The notes below the pieces were generated by a model. It was not told the origin of the DNA, made no database searches, and worked only from the letters and a program-made list of their open reading frames with translations. Position numbers and translations under genes: made by a program. From Adiantum capillus-veneris (Eukaryota > Streptophyta > Polypodiopsida > Polypodiales > Pteridaceae): DNA of 64,000 nt. Below, piece by piece: positions 44,449 through 57,900 of the stretch. The number at the start of each line of letters is the position of its first letter. The stretch's first letter is position 1. The DNA lies in assembly GCA_014529385.2 (NCBI GenBank), contig CM043960.1, positions 77,711,910 to 77,775,909 on the forward strand. Reading direction: 5' to 3'.

Positions 44449-47350
44449 TTCTGCTTGTGCCTTGACTGCCTTTTTCTGATGAATGGCATGTAGCTCGTCT
44501 TGGCCTAAAGGATCATAGTATCTTTTAATTTAATCCCACTAAGGAATCCAATGGTTTCCACTCCATCAAGTTTCCACAAGAATGGTACCTTGTGGGATGA
44601 TCTCGCATACTCTATATGGTCCTTTTCCCGCATATTTCAACTTTTTCTTCTCATTATGCAACTCCATACATAAGAACTAGATCCCCAACCTTGATATCCT
44701 TGTTCTTTGAATGACGATCAAACTATTTTTTTCGCCTATCCTTCTCCACAAGTGTATTTTGCACAACCAATTGCCTCTCTTTATCTAACCGCTAAAGGAT
44801 ATGTAAACACTCAACTAAAGGGTTACAATCTCAACCTTTATGTGAAGCTACTTGAAGACTAGGAATGACAAACTCACAGGACAAAACTACTTCTTGGCCA
44901 TATACCATCTTGAATGGTATACAATTAATAGCCACTTTGTGTGTAGCATGATAAGCCCATAGAGCAAATGTTAGCTTCAAATCCCAATCTATGCGATGAG
45001 CCTCTACCGGATTGGTCAAAAAAGAAATTAAAGTCTTGTTAGTATTCTCAGATTGGCCATAAGGATAATAAGGCGTCGACTTACGATGGGATATCATAAA
45101 TCTTGTTGTGAGTTCCTTTATCACTTCATTTATAAAATGAGCTCCATTATCACTCACAATTTCAAAGGGACAACCAAATCGTGTAATAATGTTCTCAAAG
45201 AGAAACTTAGTGGTTGACATTGCATCAGCCTAGTGTGTTGCCTTAGCTTCTACCCACTTTGTCACATAGTCAGTTGCAACAATAATATATCGGGATTGGG
45301 TGTTACGGGCTACCGAACTAATTAGGCCTACAAAGTCTAAACCCCATTTTTCAAATGGTTGGGTCACTTTAATAGGATGTAAGGACATCCAAACCTTCCG
45401 TTGTGTGGTCTTGTAATGTTGGCATTCATCACATCCCTTTGCAAAAAGTGATGCATCCTTGAATAAGGTGGGCCACCAATAGCCTGATTGCAAGACCTTC
45501 TTAGTAGTTAGTCATCCTGAAAAATGACCTCCAGCTATGCCCATGTGTGCTTCTTATAGTATGTACAAATACTCATCCTCAAGGGCACATTATCTAAGAA
45601 TATCGTCCTTCCCTATCTTGTAGAGAGTACCTGCAGTCAGAGAATAAGGTTCACTTTCCTTTAGTAGCTTGCGAGCTATATCCTTACAAAGCCCTTTGGA
45701 TGGAAAACCATTAATAACCAAAAAGTTTACAATCTTCTCACTCCATTCATGCATGGTCTCAACTAGGAATAGGAAAGAATCATGCAATTCATCATCGCTT
45801 CCAGTAGGAGCTTCACCATTGCATATGTGAGAGAAATGATCAGTCATGACATGCCTTTTACCGAGTCTCACCACGACAATAAAATAAAACTCAAGAGGAA
45901 ATAATAACCATCGTGTAATTCTCTCCGTGGACCATGGTTTGTTTACTAGATACAACAATGCTTGATGATCTACATAAAAAACAAACTTGTTGGCAAGAAG
46001 TTAATAGCAAAATTTCTTTACTGCATAAATCATAGCAAAACCTTCCCACTCTGTAGTGGTCAAGTTTCTCTCAGCATCATTCAGTTGGCAACTTGCAAAG
46101 CTAATGGGGTAGTCCAATTTATGTTCTCCTGGTTGAGCTAAAACACACCCAATAACAAAGCTTGATGTATCAATATGCACATGGAAATTTATATTCCAAT
46201 CGGCCACTCGCAGGATTGGAGCACTTGTCAAGGCCCTTTTTAATAATTCATAGATATGGTCACACTCCTTGATCCAATGAAACTCGATAAGAATCTTGTA
46301 CAATGGACGAGCTAACTTAGCAAAGTTTATAATAATCCGTCAATAATAACCAACATGCCCCATGAATCTTTGAACTCCCTTACAGTTTGTAGGTGGTGGT
46401 AAATTAGCAATGGCTTTAATTTTTCTTTCATCTGTGGAAATACCATTCTTGGACACAATATGTCCTAAAATGGCTCCATGCTTAACCCAAAATTGGCATT
46501 TGAAAGGGTTCAATGAGATGCAATACAATCTGCACCTTTCAAACACTTTTCATAAACATGATAGATGCTCTTTCCACGAAGAATAAACATAAAGGTCATC
46601 TAAAAAAGCTTTGCAAAACTCCCTTAAATATTCCCTAAAATCAGTATTTATTAATCTTTGGAATGTAGCAGGGGAATTAGTTAAGCCAAAAGCCATAACA
46701 CAAAATGCAAACACTCCAAATTTAGTTATAAAAGTGATTTTAGCTTGGTCCTCTAGCACAACCATGATTTGATTGTAACCAAAGTACTTATCTAAAAAGC
46801 TATAAGCTTCCTTTCCTGCGACTCTCTTAAGCACATGTTTCGATTATGGCAAGGGGTAATGGTCTCTTCTAGTGGCAGCATTAATCTTATTGAGATCCAC
46901 ACACACTCTTAGTTTCCCATTCTTTTTTGGCACAATAAGTACTGGAGACACCCATTGTAAGTGCTCAATAGGGTATATGAATCCACATTTGATAAGCTTT
47001 TTAAGTTTTTCTTGAATAATCTTCACATACTTAGGATTCATTGGGTAGGGTCTTTGTTGGACTGGTTTAGCAGTGCTAATCATTGGGATTGTATGTTGCA
47101 CTACGGCAGGTGGAATGTTCTTCATGTCATGATATGTCCAAGAAAATATATCCTTGAATTTCTTGGGAAGCTCTTTAAGTATATATTCCTTAGCCTCTCT
47201 CAGGCCTTGGGCAATGAAAACAGGTTTGGAGTCCTCACATGGGTCCACTAAATCTATTTCTTTAAATATCACCGGACCATCAGAGACTCCATTACTTCCA
47301 TTAGTAGGTGTTCTTTGGGCCTTTGTATACACAACCTTACGCTCCTCCAT
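44449..47350 (-). pseudogene. E3 pol: reverse transcriptase, RNase H, integrase, decayed
   Basis: In minus-strand order: protease-RT linker and RT start (46844-47350, WVSPVLIVPKKNGKLR); RT palm (46550-46834, FGLTNSPATFQRLI, catalytic region FLDD in place of YMDD); RT thumb (46340-46546, LGHIVSKNGI); RNase H (46001-46303, FHVHIDTSSFVIGCVLAQP, then 45590-45958 with LYLVNKPW). Integrase follows: zinc module and core (45230-45493, YWWPTLFKDA, CDECQ, WGLDFVGL), core end (44831-45220, SDNGAHFINEV, GQSENTNK), and C-terminal region (44480-44700, KKKLKYAGKGPY). Multiple stops and shifts break the frame. It is related to but distinct from E1. Its 5' side is cut by copy B. Confidence 0.85.
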
Positions 47351-47570
47351 GGTGTAGGATTTGAAATAATTAGGTGCAGGGTGTAAGTCCGTGGGATCTT
47401 ATTGTGTTGTGGATTGTGATTTTGCTTCCACTTCCCTTAGTTGTTGAGCTAACTCTCCATTTTGGCGTCTCCTTACAATATGGATCAACTTTGGCTTCTC
47501 TGCACCTCTAACTATGCAATGTCAATGGCTTGTGGACTGGACCATGTGACGCTTTGAAGGTATTCACCCC
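47351..47570 (-). pseudogene. E3 remainder up to the copy B insertion point
   Basis: This is decayed sequence on the 5' side of E3 pol. Copy B inserted at 47571; the five bases before it are ACCCC. The rest of E3 (protease, gag, 5' LTR) is not found beyond copy B within the window. Confidence 0.5.
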
Positions 47571-47862
47571 TGTTAACCCTCACGGCACACGGACACCCTA
47601 TGATCTATAAACGTTGTATTATTTAGAGTCAGGTACCGGGCTTGTCGGACCAATAGAGAAAGGTAGAGTGATCGCCGATGAGAGGCGCACTTTAACTTGG
47701 ACATTCAAGGGATTAGTTGGTTAAGCATGGGCGCCCAAGTGTGAATGGGGTGAGCTCCTATAAAAGCCAACTAAACCTAATTTTTACTCATTCTCTCATT
47801 TGTGCAATAGAAGAGTGCTCTTGCTCCATCTCCATCTCCATCTTCTTCTTCTTCACCTCCTC

Positions 47863-47933
<71 letters not shown>

Positions 47934-48176
47934 TGTGTGCGATCGAGCATTACGAAGGCACGACGGCGGCGAAGCGGTTGAGCGTGGCACGACTGCAGCT
48001 TCTTCTTCATCGCGGCGAGGAATCCACCACGAAGGCGAGCGTAGAGCGGTGAGTGACACACCCTTTGCTCTCTTGAGCTTGCTAGTTTAGGCTTGTTGTG
48101 TGCTTGGAGCCGTTTGTGGCTCGCATACGGTGTATCGGCAAGTCCCTTGCTTCGACAGTGCGGCAAGGAGCGCACA
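47571..48176 (+). repeat. 5' LTR of copy B
   Basis: TGTTAACCC...GGAGCGCACA, with TATA box TATAAAAG at 47759-47766. About 110 bases downstream of the TATA box is a compound GT/GA microsatellite (about 47866-47926) that should lie in the transcript. Confidence 0.92.
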
Positions 48177-48180
48177 TTTT

Positions 48181-48199
48181 TGGCGCCGTTGCCGGGGAT
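48181..48199 (+). other. Primer-binding site, tRNA-Asp (copy B)
   Basis: TGGCGCCGTTGCCGGGGAT, as in copy A, four bases after the LTR. Confidence 0.9.
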
Positions 48200-49087
48200 A
48201 TGCCCTACACTAAGCTCGGTTAGCACTTTACGCTTCCTTGTGGTGCAATTTCTATCATAGGAAAGGCAGGGAAGGAGTGTGTGGAGATTTCTGTTTTTTG
48301 CGTTTTCTGCATTTGCTGTCAAGTTTCAATTTCTGCTATTGTCTGCGTTTTTTCAATTTCTGCAATTTCTGCATTTTCAAGTTTGGCGTTTTCAATTTCT
48401 GTAATTTTCTGCATTTCTGCGTTTTTTCAATTTTCTGCAATTTCTGCATTTCTGCGTTTTTTCTGCAATTTCTGCAATTTTCTGCGTTTTTTCAATTTTC
48501 TGCATTTCTGCATTTTCAATTTCTGCGTTTTCAGTTTCTGTATTTTCTGCATCAAAAAAAAAAAGAGGGTTTTTTTTGGGAAATAAAAACGCGAGTGAGC
48601 GGGCGGCGAAATTTTTCAAAAATAAAAAACGTGACTCTTAAAACGGACGGGTTGGTTTGTATAAAAGATAGATCGGGATCATTTTCCCAAGCCCAAGCCC
48701 AGGCCTCAGTCCTCAGTCTTATGATATATACTAGACTCACTCTTATATATATACCCTACTCCCTCAAGAGGGAATGAGAGCATGTGGGACAAGTCCTCCA
48801 CTCTCCTCCTTTCTCTTCCCACTTGCACCCTTAGACTTTCTAGTTTGGGCCTAGTTCCCTACTGGAAATTGACAGTTTTAGGGATTCCGAGGGCATAGAG
48901 TGACCAAACGGAGGGCTGTAAAGCACGACACGACCCTCTGACCGATACGCTCGTTTCGAGCTATCACACGGCCCATTCCACGACACGCTCTAAAAAATCT
49001 AGCAAAAAAACAAACAAAAAACACGCTAAAAACTAGTCACAAGGCCTCCTAGAGCAGCTTTTTGACACCTTAGGGTATCAAAAGCAC
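48200..49087 (+). other. Copy B 5' leader with TTTCTGC minisatellite
   Basis: About 48295-48550 is a run of imperfect 9-bp-type units (AATTTCTGC, with CGTTTT variants). A short GCCCAA run is at about 48688-48712. No coding was seen. Confidence 0.75.
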
Positions 49088-52000
49088 ATGCACTTACGCT
49101 CTGGGCGGATGCTAGAACACGAGCATATTGAGGGTGCCTCTGTTCATACGGACACCCATTACCCATCCACGATAAGCTCTAGACCCTCAACGGGGACACA
49201 AGGTAGCACCACCCAAGACCCTAAAATAGCCGCTAGTGATTCCTCCTCCGACTCAGAAATCATGGAAGCATACCCTACCCAAAACACTGAGAGAGAAGGC
49301 CATGCACCTCCCGAAGCCCCATAGCCTAGTACTAGTATTTTTAGCCGTTTCATGGAAACATTAGGTAGAGCTACTCGCTCGGAACCTGATGCAAATGAAG
49401 CACACGAAGGGGGTGGGGAAGTGGACTCTCCTTTCACATCGCACGTGGACCCCACACCCCCAAAGAATGTCCATGTGGATATCCTGCCAACTTCTTACCA
49501 AGAAGGCCCTGTTGAGCTGCCTCCTTCAGAAGTTCCCTCTAGAGTACCGTTGGTGACAAGTAAAACCACGGGGAGCAATATTGCTTCTACCTCACAAGAA
49601 ACCGTTAACACGTCGACTCTAGAAGGATGGTTCATTAATGATCATTGGACATACGACCTCCACACTGAGGTGTTGACGGATCTACACTCTGGCCACGCCT
49701 ACCATGTAGGATGGATAGAGATTGTACAATCCACCTCTAGTGCCACGAGCATCGAAGATCAACAAAAAATGATCTGTAATGTTATCCATGGCATTATTCA
49801 ATCAGAAAGGCAAAACCGAGGGGTAAATATACTCTCAACTGGCCCCATGAGATTTCTGGATACGAGCAAGGCTCAACAGCCTACTCTATCACAAATGGAG
49901 ACTCCTCTAATGAGTCCCATGGACCCATCTTACGTCATTTCACCTGGGGTCTCTATGCAATCTGAGCCTCCGAGAGAAAACTTTAGCTTCCCTAACTTGG
50001 CTCAACCCTCTCTCAAGGAAAACACAGTGCTCACTCCAGGGATAAGCCTGACAGAGAATGTACCGAAGACATCTACGGTTAGTGCAGTGCCACTACCTAG
50101 TGTCGTAGTACCTAATATGGGGCCTCGACCATATGTGCCTCTAGCCCCTTATGCACACATGGCCCCCACACCTCCAATTGTACCACTTGTTCATGCTCCT
50201 CGAGTGCCGCTCCCTAGTCCTTATCCGAGTGGACCTATGCCCGGTTATGTTCCATATCCTGCATCATCCACACATATGCCAAGACCGGCACCCGTTCCTC
50301 TCCCACATATGATTCCAAGAGTACCTCCACCGGCCCTGCCTCCTCACATAGGTGACTTGGCAGCGTTTGCTCAAACCATAGGTCGATCTATCGCGGAAAA
50401 TATGCGTCATGCATCTGATAGAGAGCCTAGAAGTAAGGCAGTACAAATTGCCAAACTCACGCAAAAATTCAATGGGGACGAAGATGCTATGAAACACATT
50501 GAAGTGTTTGAACAAGTATGTGATTCCTTAGGGGAACGCAACGAACTTTATAAGTGCAATGCCTTAAGCTTGACATTAAGTGGGAAGGCTGGAGATTGGT
50601 ATAGGACCCTAAGGGTGGACGAGAAAACAATCTACCCTACCCTTCGAAGGTTGTTTCTAAAGGAGTACATAGGAGAAGGTGTGCTTTGGGGTGTAGCATC
50701 TCAGCTACAGAAGGCCGAACGTAAGGAAGGAGAGTCAGTAAGGGACTTCATTAGTCGTCTAAAGCACTTAAACTCTCGCTGCCCTGTAAATGAGCGCTTC
50801 AACAATAACCAACTGCTTGATCGATTCATTCGAGGGTTGAGGAATGAAGGAATCTATAATGGACTAGTGATTAGAGGTATCACAACCTGGGAAGATGTCA
50901 CTGCCAATGCAATCCAATTAGAGGACAACTTGATGATAACAGGCATGAGGGTGTCTACTGACACGAGATCCACTAGCTCACAAGCCATTGAGTATGAACC
51001 CATGACTGCAAAGCCCATTGCCAATGAGCCAAAGGTATTTGAGACCTTCTTGACAGACCTCACCAAGGCAATCCAAGAGTCTCTTAAGGATAATCGACCC
51101 CCTCAAAATAGTCACATGTATCCAAGAAGGGAGCAACAATGGTGTTCCATTTGCTTAGGTCCACATAGCACTAGTGAGTGCCCTACGTTTAGACTAAAAT
51201 TTAATGGAACTTGCAACGCATGTGGTAGGTATGGTCACCAAGCTAAGGATTGTTTAATGATCAAACGTATGATGGCAAATAGACCACCTGTAGGCTGGAC
51301 GGATGCACCTCGAGCTCCTGTATTGATGCCTGCTCCACCTGTTGAGCAACTACCGCAACACATGGTCCCTAGATCTCAAAATGTTGTACAAGCTACACCG
51401 TTACCACCTCCTGTGCTAGGACCGCAGCCCCCGCATCCAAGAGTCGCCCCTATGAACCAAGTGGGTTGCGAGCCATCAAATGCTTATCCAGATGGCTGTG
51501 AGGAGGAAATAGACATTAGTATTGCCTACGGACTTGATACATTGGAAGAGTGTCCTATATACTACATGGAAGATTGTTGGGGACAAGTCAAGCCGGTTTA
51601 TCAAGCTGCTGCTCTCGCATCCAGAGGTCAAAATATCAACACCCAGGCTAGGAGGCCACCTCTTCAATGCTACGAGTGTGGTGGACCACATCGAGCAGCG
51701 GAGTGCCCTATTAGGCTGCAAAAGAATGCTGCACAGATGCAAATGAATCAAGGGAGCACGTCTGCAATGCCAATACTCACATGTAATCGTTGTGGCATAG
51801 ATCACTTGATTGCCCAATGCCCCTATAACCCAAATGCGCCTAAAATCACACCCCTGAATTTGGTCGAAATTGCTAGTGTGACATCGCCAATACCACCCGT
51901 CGCACCCGCTTATGCGATTACACGGTCCATGCTTCAAGGGCCAGGCCATATCCTCGAAGAGAGAGATACCGCGTCAGTTATCCAAGCAAAGAAAAAGAAG

Positions 52001-54268
52001 ACACGAAGGAAGAAGTCGCAGAATACGGAAAATTCAAAGCCAAGTTCCAAAACAAACATAGGAACAGGAGATGACCCCGTGTATATGAATGATCTCGAGG
52101 ATGATTCAGATTCAGTCGAGACAATGGAGACTAGAACCAATACCACAAAGAGAAAGACCGACAAAGAAAACCGTAACATGGAACCAAATGAAAACCGAAT
52201 AAGAGAAAACCATAAGGAGCCTCTGAAAACACCACAAGCGTTTCCAAATCCAATCCAAGACCCCCAAGATAAACCGCAGGGGCAAAAAGGGAAGAATCGT
52301 AAAAAGAAGATTGGGACGTACCCAAACCCAGTAGACGAGATTGAGCAGGTGAAACATCTAAGAGGTTTAGTGGAGGAGACTCAAAGGAAACTAGAACCAG
52401 AACCCATGCATGTCAAAATTCATGACACAGTGTTTCCCACGCAAGTTCATCCACCCCACATGAATCATAGACCGTTAGCCATATCTAGTATCATCCAAGA
52501 AGGGAGTGAGGACGGAACATCAGAAAGTGAGCATACACCCTTCTTGTTGGAAAGGATGTTTAACGAAGGAATACCTGATCCCATTGAGGAATATGAGATT
52601 CCATCCTCACCAGTTCCTAGTCAAGGACCTACACCCTGCAAAACGCCAATGAATGTTGCCAAACTAGTGGACTTCATGTCTTCTGAGGTCCGAACCACGA
52701 TCATAGCAAAGCTGTATGGAGATCCTGAGTTATTCCTTGCACTTCGGGCATTCCTTAACGGAGAGCTACGAACATGATTACCGCAGTTTGCGCAACCAAA
52801 TAGGCCTGACTCGATTATGATTGATGAGGAAAATCATGTGCAATCACTTGACTTAGATGGACACGAGTCTGTGATCGAGGTACCCATTAATGAATTAGGG
52901 CAGTATTTTGAAGGCGACGAGTCTAATGCAACCCTACCCATCACTACCAAGGGATTAACTATAAAGGGAATTCTTGATGGTGGTGCGGGAGTTAACATCG
53001 TTACAAAAGATTGTTGGGAATCCATGGGAAAACCCCGCCTCAGTGTTACTAACATTGTGGTAAAGATGGCAAACGGTACCATAGCCAAACCTATGGGGAT
53101 GCTCAAGGATCTTAAGATCAAAGTTCTAGGACACAAGGTACGACATACGTTCATTGTAATGGATTTCTCTAAACACATTATGTCATATGAGATGATTTTA
53201 GGACGACCATTCATGAGGGAAGCACAAATGGTTCATGATTGGTCTAAAAATCATGTCTATTTGCAATTCCAAGACTCTGTCCTTAGAGTGGATTTGGTGA
53301 TTGGTAAGGTACACCCCTTAGGGAGTAAAACCATTATTGATCATCGCTCTGACACCACAGTTCACTCGGCCCCACTACAATATTGTTACACTTGTAAGAA
53401 GGATACAGACATTGGCCAAGATTCTCCTTATATGGATATCCTACCTGGGATGACTGAGTCGGACAATGTGGATTGGGCCCACCTAGCATCAACCATAGAC
53501 ACTTGGGGAAATAGGGGGACGACCTGGGTAACACCTGAGGGGGATGAATTGCCTATACCCTTAAATATGCTACAAGCAATGCATATCGCTTCTGACAAGA
53601 CTCATCCTAATGTAACGAAGAAAACATACAAGTGGGTCCGTAAAGCTTCTTTAGTGACCATATCTAGTGCTAAAAAACAGAAGCCTTGTAAGAAACGTAC
53701 CACTCGCTCCAAGAAAAGTAAGAAAATGTTGCGATGGATCCCTAAACGACTATTGGAAGCCCAAGGCTACTATCAAGGAAATGATCAAATCTGGGTGCCA
53801 AAACGTAGATTGTGCTCTTACCTATCACCTGACCCAAGTGAGCCCAATCCTGTGGCTCCAAAACAAATTGAAAATCGTGAAAAGAAAAAAATCACAGAAT
53901 GCTACACACCCGCTCCCGAGCTAGTTTGGGTACCAAAGAAAGAACGATTTGTTCCACCTAGCTCAGGAAGGGGGGAATCCAATGAAGCTTCTAGCTCCTC
54001 ATGTAATACATCCATAGAGGTAAAAGCTTCTACACAGCCTCCATCTATAGTAGTGGACCTCCATGAAGCTACCAAAGAATCCACACCTCCCAGTGTTCAA
54101 GAATCACCTGATGAACCACTTCAAGTTCGATCCTGGGAGAGTACCTTACCACCCTTGCAACTTGACGAGGCACCTAGGGTAATAGAAAACTACTGGCAAA
54201 AATCCTCACCTATTACCAACTGGAACAATTGGTTTCAAAGGGTGACAAGCTCATTTCAAACGGTATGA
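49088..54268 (+). pseudogene. Copy B Gag-protease polyprotein with WxPK tail (two nonsense codons)
   Basis: One continuous frame of 1727 codons apart from TAG at 49322-49324 and TGA at 52775-52777, where copy A has CAG and GGA. Domains: Pro-rich N-terminal part; Gag domain about 455-620; zinc knuckles starting at Cys686, Cys709, Cys861 and Cys899; retropepsin with Asp1297 in LDGGAG. The C-terminal tail has W motifs at nucleotides 53633 (WVRK), 53735 (WIPK), 53792 (WVPK) and 53927 (WVPK). Copy A's frameshift is absent here, so the family's ancestral frame can be inferred as a single Gag-protease-tail protein with no polymerase. Confidence 0.88.
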
Positions 54269-55880
54269 TCTACCCAAGGAAGGGGGGAGTGTTTGTGGAT
54301 ATCCATCATTCACTTGTTTCCCTCTCAACCTTTTTCCTTGACCTCTTAATCTCCGATCTTAGGGAATATACATATAAAGCTTTATACTCAAAAAAATAAA
54401 TAAAGAGCAAGAGCAATTAGCAAACGAGTATGCACATTAACAGTCAAAACATTGACTTAGACCTACACATGTCACATCTGGTATAGTGAAACAGAAACCT
54501 ATGCCATAAAACACCTTTGATCCTCATCACTTGAGTGATGGAGGGTTGGTAAGATTAGTACGATAGGAGTGTTTCTGTTTTAGAGTTGAGTGATTAGCGA
54601 AGTTCTCTTTTCCCACTAATGTGCCTCCTGTAGGTATTCCTTTTGTTTCCTAGTGTGTACAGGAGCGTGTTGCTATTGATAGGATTTGGACCTTCATGGA
54701 ACCTTTCTCTCGTTCACACTTCAAATCAAGCGCGACCATCGACACAAACAGGTGTTTCTTGTCCATTAGCATTGCCCTTATCTTTTTGCATCCATGTTTG
54801 TCTGCTTTGATTGTGATTGGTAGCATAATATTCAGCGCATTGGCTTAGTATCAAACATTTAATTCAATGTAGTGTTTTGCCATAGTCACTTGTCTAGGTT
54901 TAAAAATCAAGCAGTCCGGCTAAGCTAGTTTGACCAAGCTAGGTATTAGAAATCTTCTCTTAATACCATGGGGAATGCCTTCCTAATAAGCAATGGTTAC
55001 TTAGGTTCTTAATCTGATTTAGGCAGCATTGTATGACATGTACTAGGGCTTTCTAGTGGGCTTAACCCTAGTGACCTTTAGCTTAAGTATTATAAAGGGA
55101 GTTTACTAATGTGATGAGCCTGGGGAGGGTAACAGTGTTATATGACCCCCCAAAGTTACAAAATTTAAATGTTGAAAATGAACAAACAAAAAATCAAAGT
55201 GCCACAATGTAAAATCTTACGCTGGAAGAGAAATCTCAGCTTGATTTGGTACTTCACTCACATGTATCGCCTATGGTACTAGAGCCCTAGAGGTTCCCAG
55301 TGTGGGCGCTTTTCCTTGAAAAGCAAAAAACCCAAGGCATACAAAATAAGCACACACATCATAATTGAATCAATGTGAAAAGACTTGGGGGGGTCAAAGA
55401 AAAAGTAATCAGTCAGGCGATGATTTCATGAGAAATTCCTTTTATGGTAGCTTAACTACAAAGTCTTCTAGATATAGCCTCTAGTCAGCCCTCGAACATG
55501 AATACTTGGCTCTCGCGATTAAACAACTTAATTGACCAGTGAAAATTAAGAAGCTTACCCATGGTATTAATATTCGATCTCTAGTGCCTTTCGACCGTCA
55601 AATTAGCGACCCCAGACTTGTTTAATTTTTTACCTTTACATCTGTTTATGCATTTGATTACATTGCAATTTAATGTTCATTGCTACCAAATTGTTTGAAA
55701 TTCTTTGACCAATCAATTTGTCTACCTAAAACTGCATATGCTTTTTAAGAGAATGCAATTACTGTGCCAATGTTGTTTGATTTTGCAGTGACTGAAGAAG
55801 GCTAAGGACATTCATCTCAAATGCTCTTCCACCTCGACGAACCAGCTTCAACTCAATAGCTTCCGAGGACGGAATCTACA
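54269..55880 (+). other. Copy B 3' untranslated internal region
   Basis: Matches copy A 680-2229 in reverse. No coding was seen. Confidence 0.7.
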
Positions 55881-55895
55881 TCAGGAAGGGGGGCA
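55881..55895 (+). other. Polypurine tract of copy B
   Basis: TCAGGAAGGGGGGCA directly before the 3' LTR. Confidence 0.85.
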
Positions 55896-56511
<616 letters not shown>

Positions 56512-56554
56512 CCCGGCAAGCACTGATCCCAAGCCATACTTTGTGCATTGATCG

Positions 56555-56815
56555 CCTAAAGATGCTTAAAAAAGGCTAAATGCAAGCTGGTGTCCCTTCT
56601 ATCACCTTCCCTGCTTGCTTGGCAAGCTCTTAGGGATGGTGCCCTCCAGTTCATTGCTGCTGAGATCCACCCACACCAGATACTTACAGTCCCCCAGTGT
56701 GGGAGGAATTGTGCCAGACAGTGAATTGTTATTGAGATGCAGATAGTTGATTCCGGCCATGAGACCCAGCTCGGAAGGAATGCTGCCCACGTGAGAGCGC
56801 GAGCCACTCCAAGCT
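56555..56815 (-). pseudogene. LRR receptor-kinase-type leucine-rich repeat fragment
   Basis: GSIPSELGLMAGINYLHLNNN followed by SLSGTIPPTLGDCKYLVWVDLSSNELEGTIPKSL matches two to three plant LRR units (L-x-L-x-x-N-x-L-x-G-x-IP). It ends at a stop soon after. It is a piece of a nuclear LRR gene, placed between the truncated LTR and organelle-type DNA. Confidence 0.8.
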
Positions 56816-56875
56816 GCTAAAGTTAGCATATCCTTTATCCAAACAAAACGAAAAGAGCCGGCTATGCTATTTCGG

Positions 56876-56959
56876 CTCATGTAATGTAGCTGCTACCTTT
56901 GGATAGAGCCTTTCTATGTACTAGGAAACGGCACCGGTTCGAGTCCAGTCATGGGCTAG
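56876..56959 (+). tRNA. tRNA-like sequence, anticodon would be GUA; probably degenerate
   Basis: GCTCATG at the start can pair over seven bases with CATGGGC at the end. An arm TTTCT-ATGTACT-AGGAA gives a 7-base loop with GUA in the anticodon position, and the T arm is ACCGG-TTCGAGT-CCAGT with one mismatch. Five extra bases lie between acceptor and D arm, so it is not a normal tRNA. A related copy is at 58110-58208 on the minus strand. Confidence 0.4.
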
Positions 56960-57254
56960 TAGGAAAGAAAAACGGGAACTTTGCTTTCACTTGTCTGAGG
57001 ATGAAGAATATTATCTCAACCAAACCAAAAGAGCCGTGATTCGTTTGGTGTCGCTTGTTTCCTTTCCGATCCTGAAAATGCGAGCGGAAAAGCGAGGCGA
57101 TAGCACCGGGGCTGCCAGAGGTTCAAGTCCTCTTTGCCTTCACAAAACATGGAGTCCTAGGATGGCAGAAATCGAGCGAAACAGACCCTCTTCAAGGTAT
57201 TTCCTCTTCGAAGCTTTGATGAGCCAACCTATGTCGCCGTTAACCAAACAGGTA

Positions 57255-57310
57255 ATCGCAATTAGGAGGAAATGGGATTTGAACCCTTCGCTCCTTGTCT
57301 AAAGTAATAT
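57255..57310 (-). pseudogene. Mitochondrial trnS 3' fragment
   Basis: GGGTTCAAATCCCATTTCCTCC on the minus strand is close to the T arm and acceptor of plant mitochondrial tRNA-Ser(GCU). The 5' part of the tRNA is not present. Confidence 0.5.
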
Positions 57311-57392
57311 GAATGGCGTAGCTCTTTCATTGCATTGTTTCTGGCCGATACCAGATTCGCATCTGAAGGCAATCGCATATACGATTTGTGGG

Positions 57393-57506
57393 TCCGGGCT
57401 GTCAACCACATCTCCCGAGAATTCTCAGTACATATGGCAGAAAACGCTTTTCACATATCGAGGTCGGAGTGGGATCGGGTGTTCCGCGTTTTACTAGGAT
57501 GCCCGG
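57393..57506 (-). rRNA. rrn5: Mitochondrial-type 5S rRNA, copy 1
   Basis: On the minus strand it has CCGGGCATCCTAG..., then ACACCCGATCCCACTCCGAC and CTCGATATGTG, GCCATATGTACTGAGAA and TCGGGAGATGTGGTTGACAG-CCCGGA. This is the plant mitochondrial 5S layout, about 114 bases with closing ends. Substitutions relative to seed-plant 5S are spread over the molecule. Whether it is a working gene or a nuclear copy cannot be told. Confidence 0.8.
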
Positions 57507-57651
57507 ACGGAACGAACACGCTTGATTGATGAACAAAAGAGTGCTAACGACAAAAGCACCTGCCGGAGAAAGTGCAAATACAGCTGGTACAAGGATCGTT
57601 CAATCGCTACCAACCTTTTGTGTTATTTGTTCTGAATGTATATGCCATGGT

Positions 57652-57900
57652 TTTGTGAATCAATGTTTCGTTGATGATCTCTCGGTAAGTCATTAGCCTA
57701 GGCTAACAACCGTAAGCCGGACCGTCAACGTCAAGGCGAGATCACATTGGTCCGGTCCCCGTTAGCCCAGTTGAAGGATGAGGTGCATCCACTCAGATAG
57801 CAAGGGGAGGTCGGATGACTGCGGCCACGTCAATCCGCCGCTAGCAATTGTCTAGCTTATGCTACTAACTGAAACCCTCACTGGTTTCATCGGGCCTTGG
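57652..57900 (-). repeat. Organelle-type dispersed repeat, copy 1
   Basis: The segment (GTGAATCAATGTTTCG, TAAGTCATTAGCCTAGGCTA, CAACGTCAAGGCGAGATCA, GGGGAGGTCGGATGACTGC, CTGAAACCCTCACTGG) recurs at 59344-59530 and, in part, at 59785-59952. It follows rrn5 in both places, so rrn5 and this sequence were duplicated together or repeatedly recombined. Confidence 0.75.

Noticed and set aside
57085-57135. T-arm-like CAGAGGTTCAAGTCCTCT as a tRNA
   Set aside because: No D or anticodon arm and no pairing acceptor could be found upstream; at most it is a tRNA scrap.
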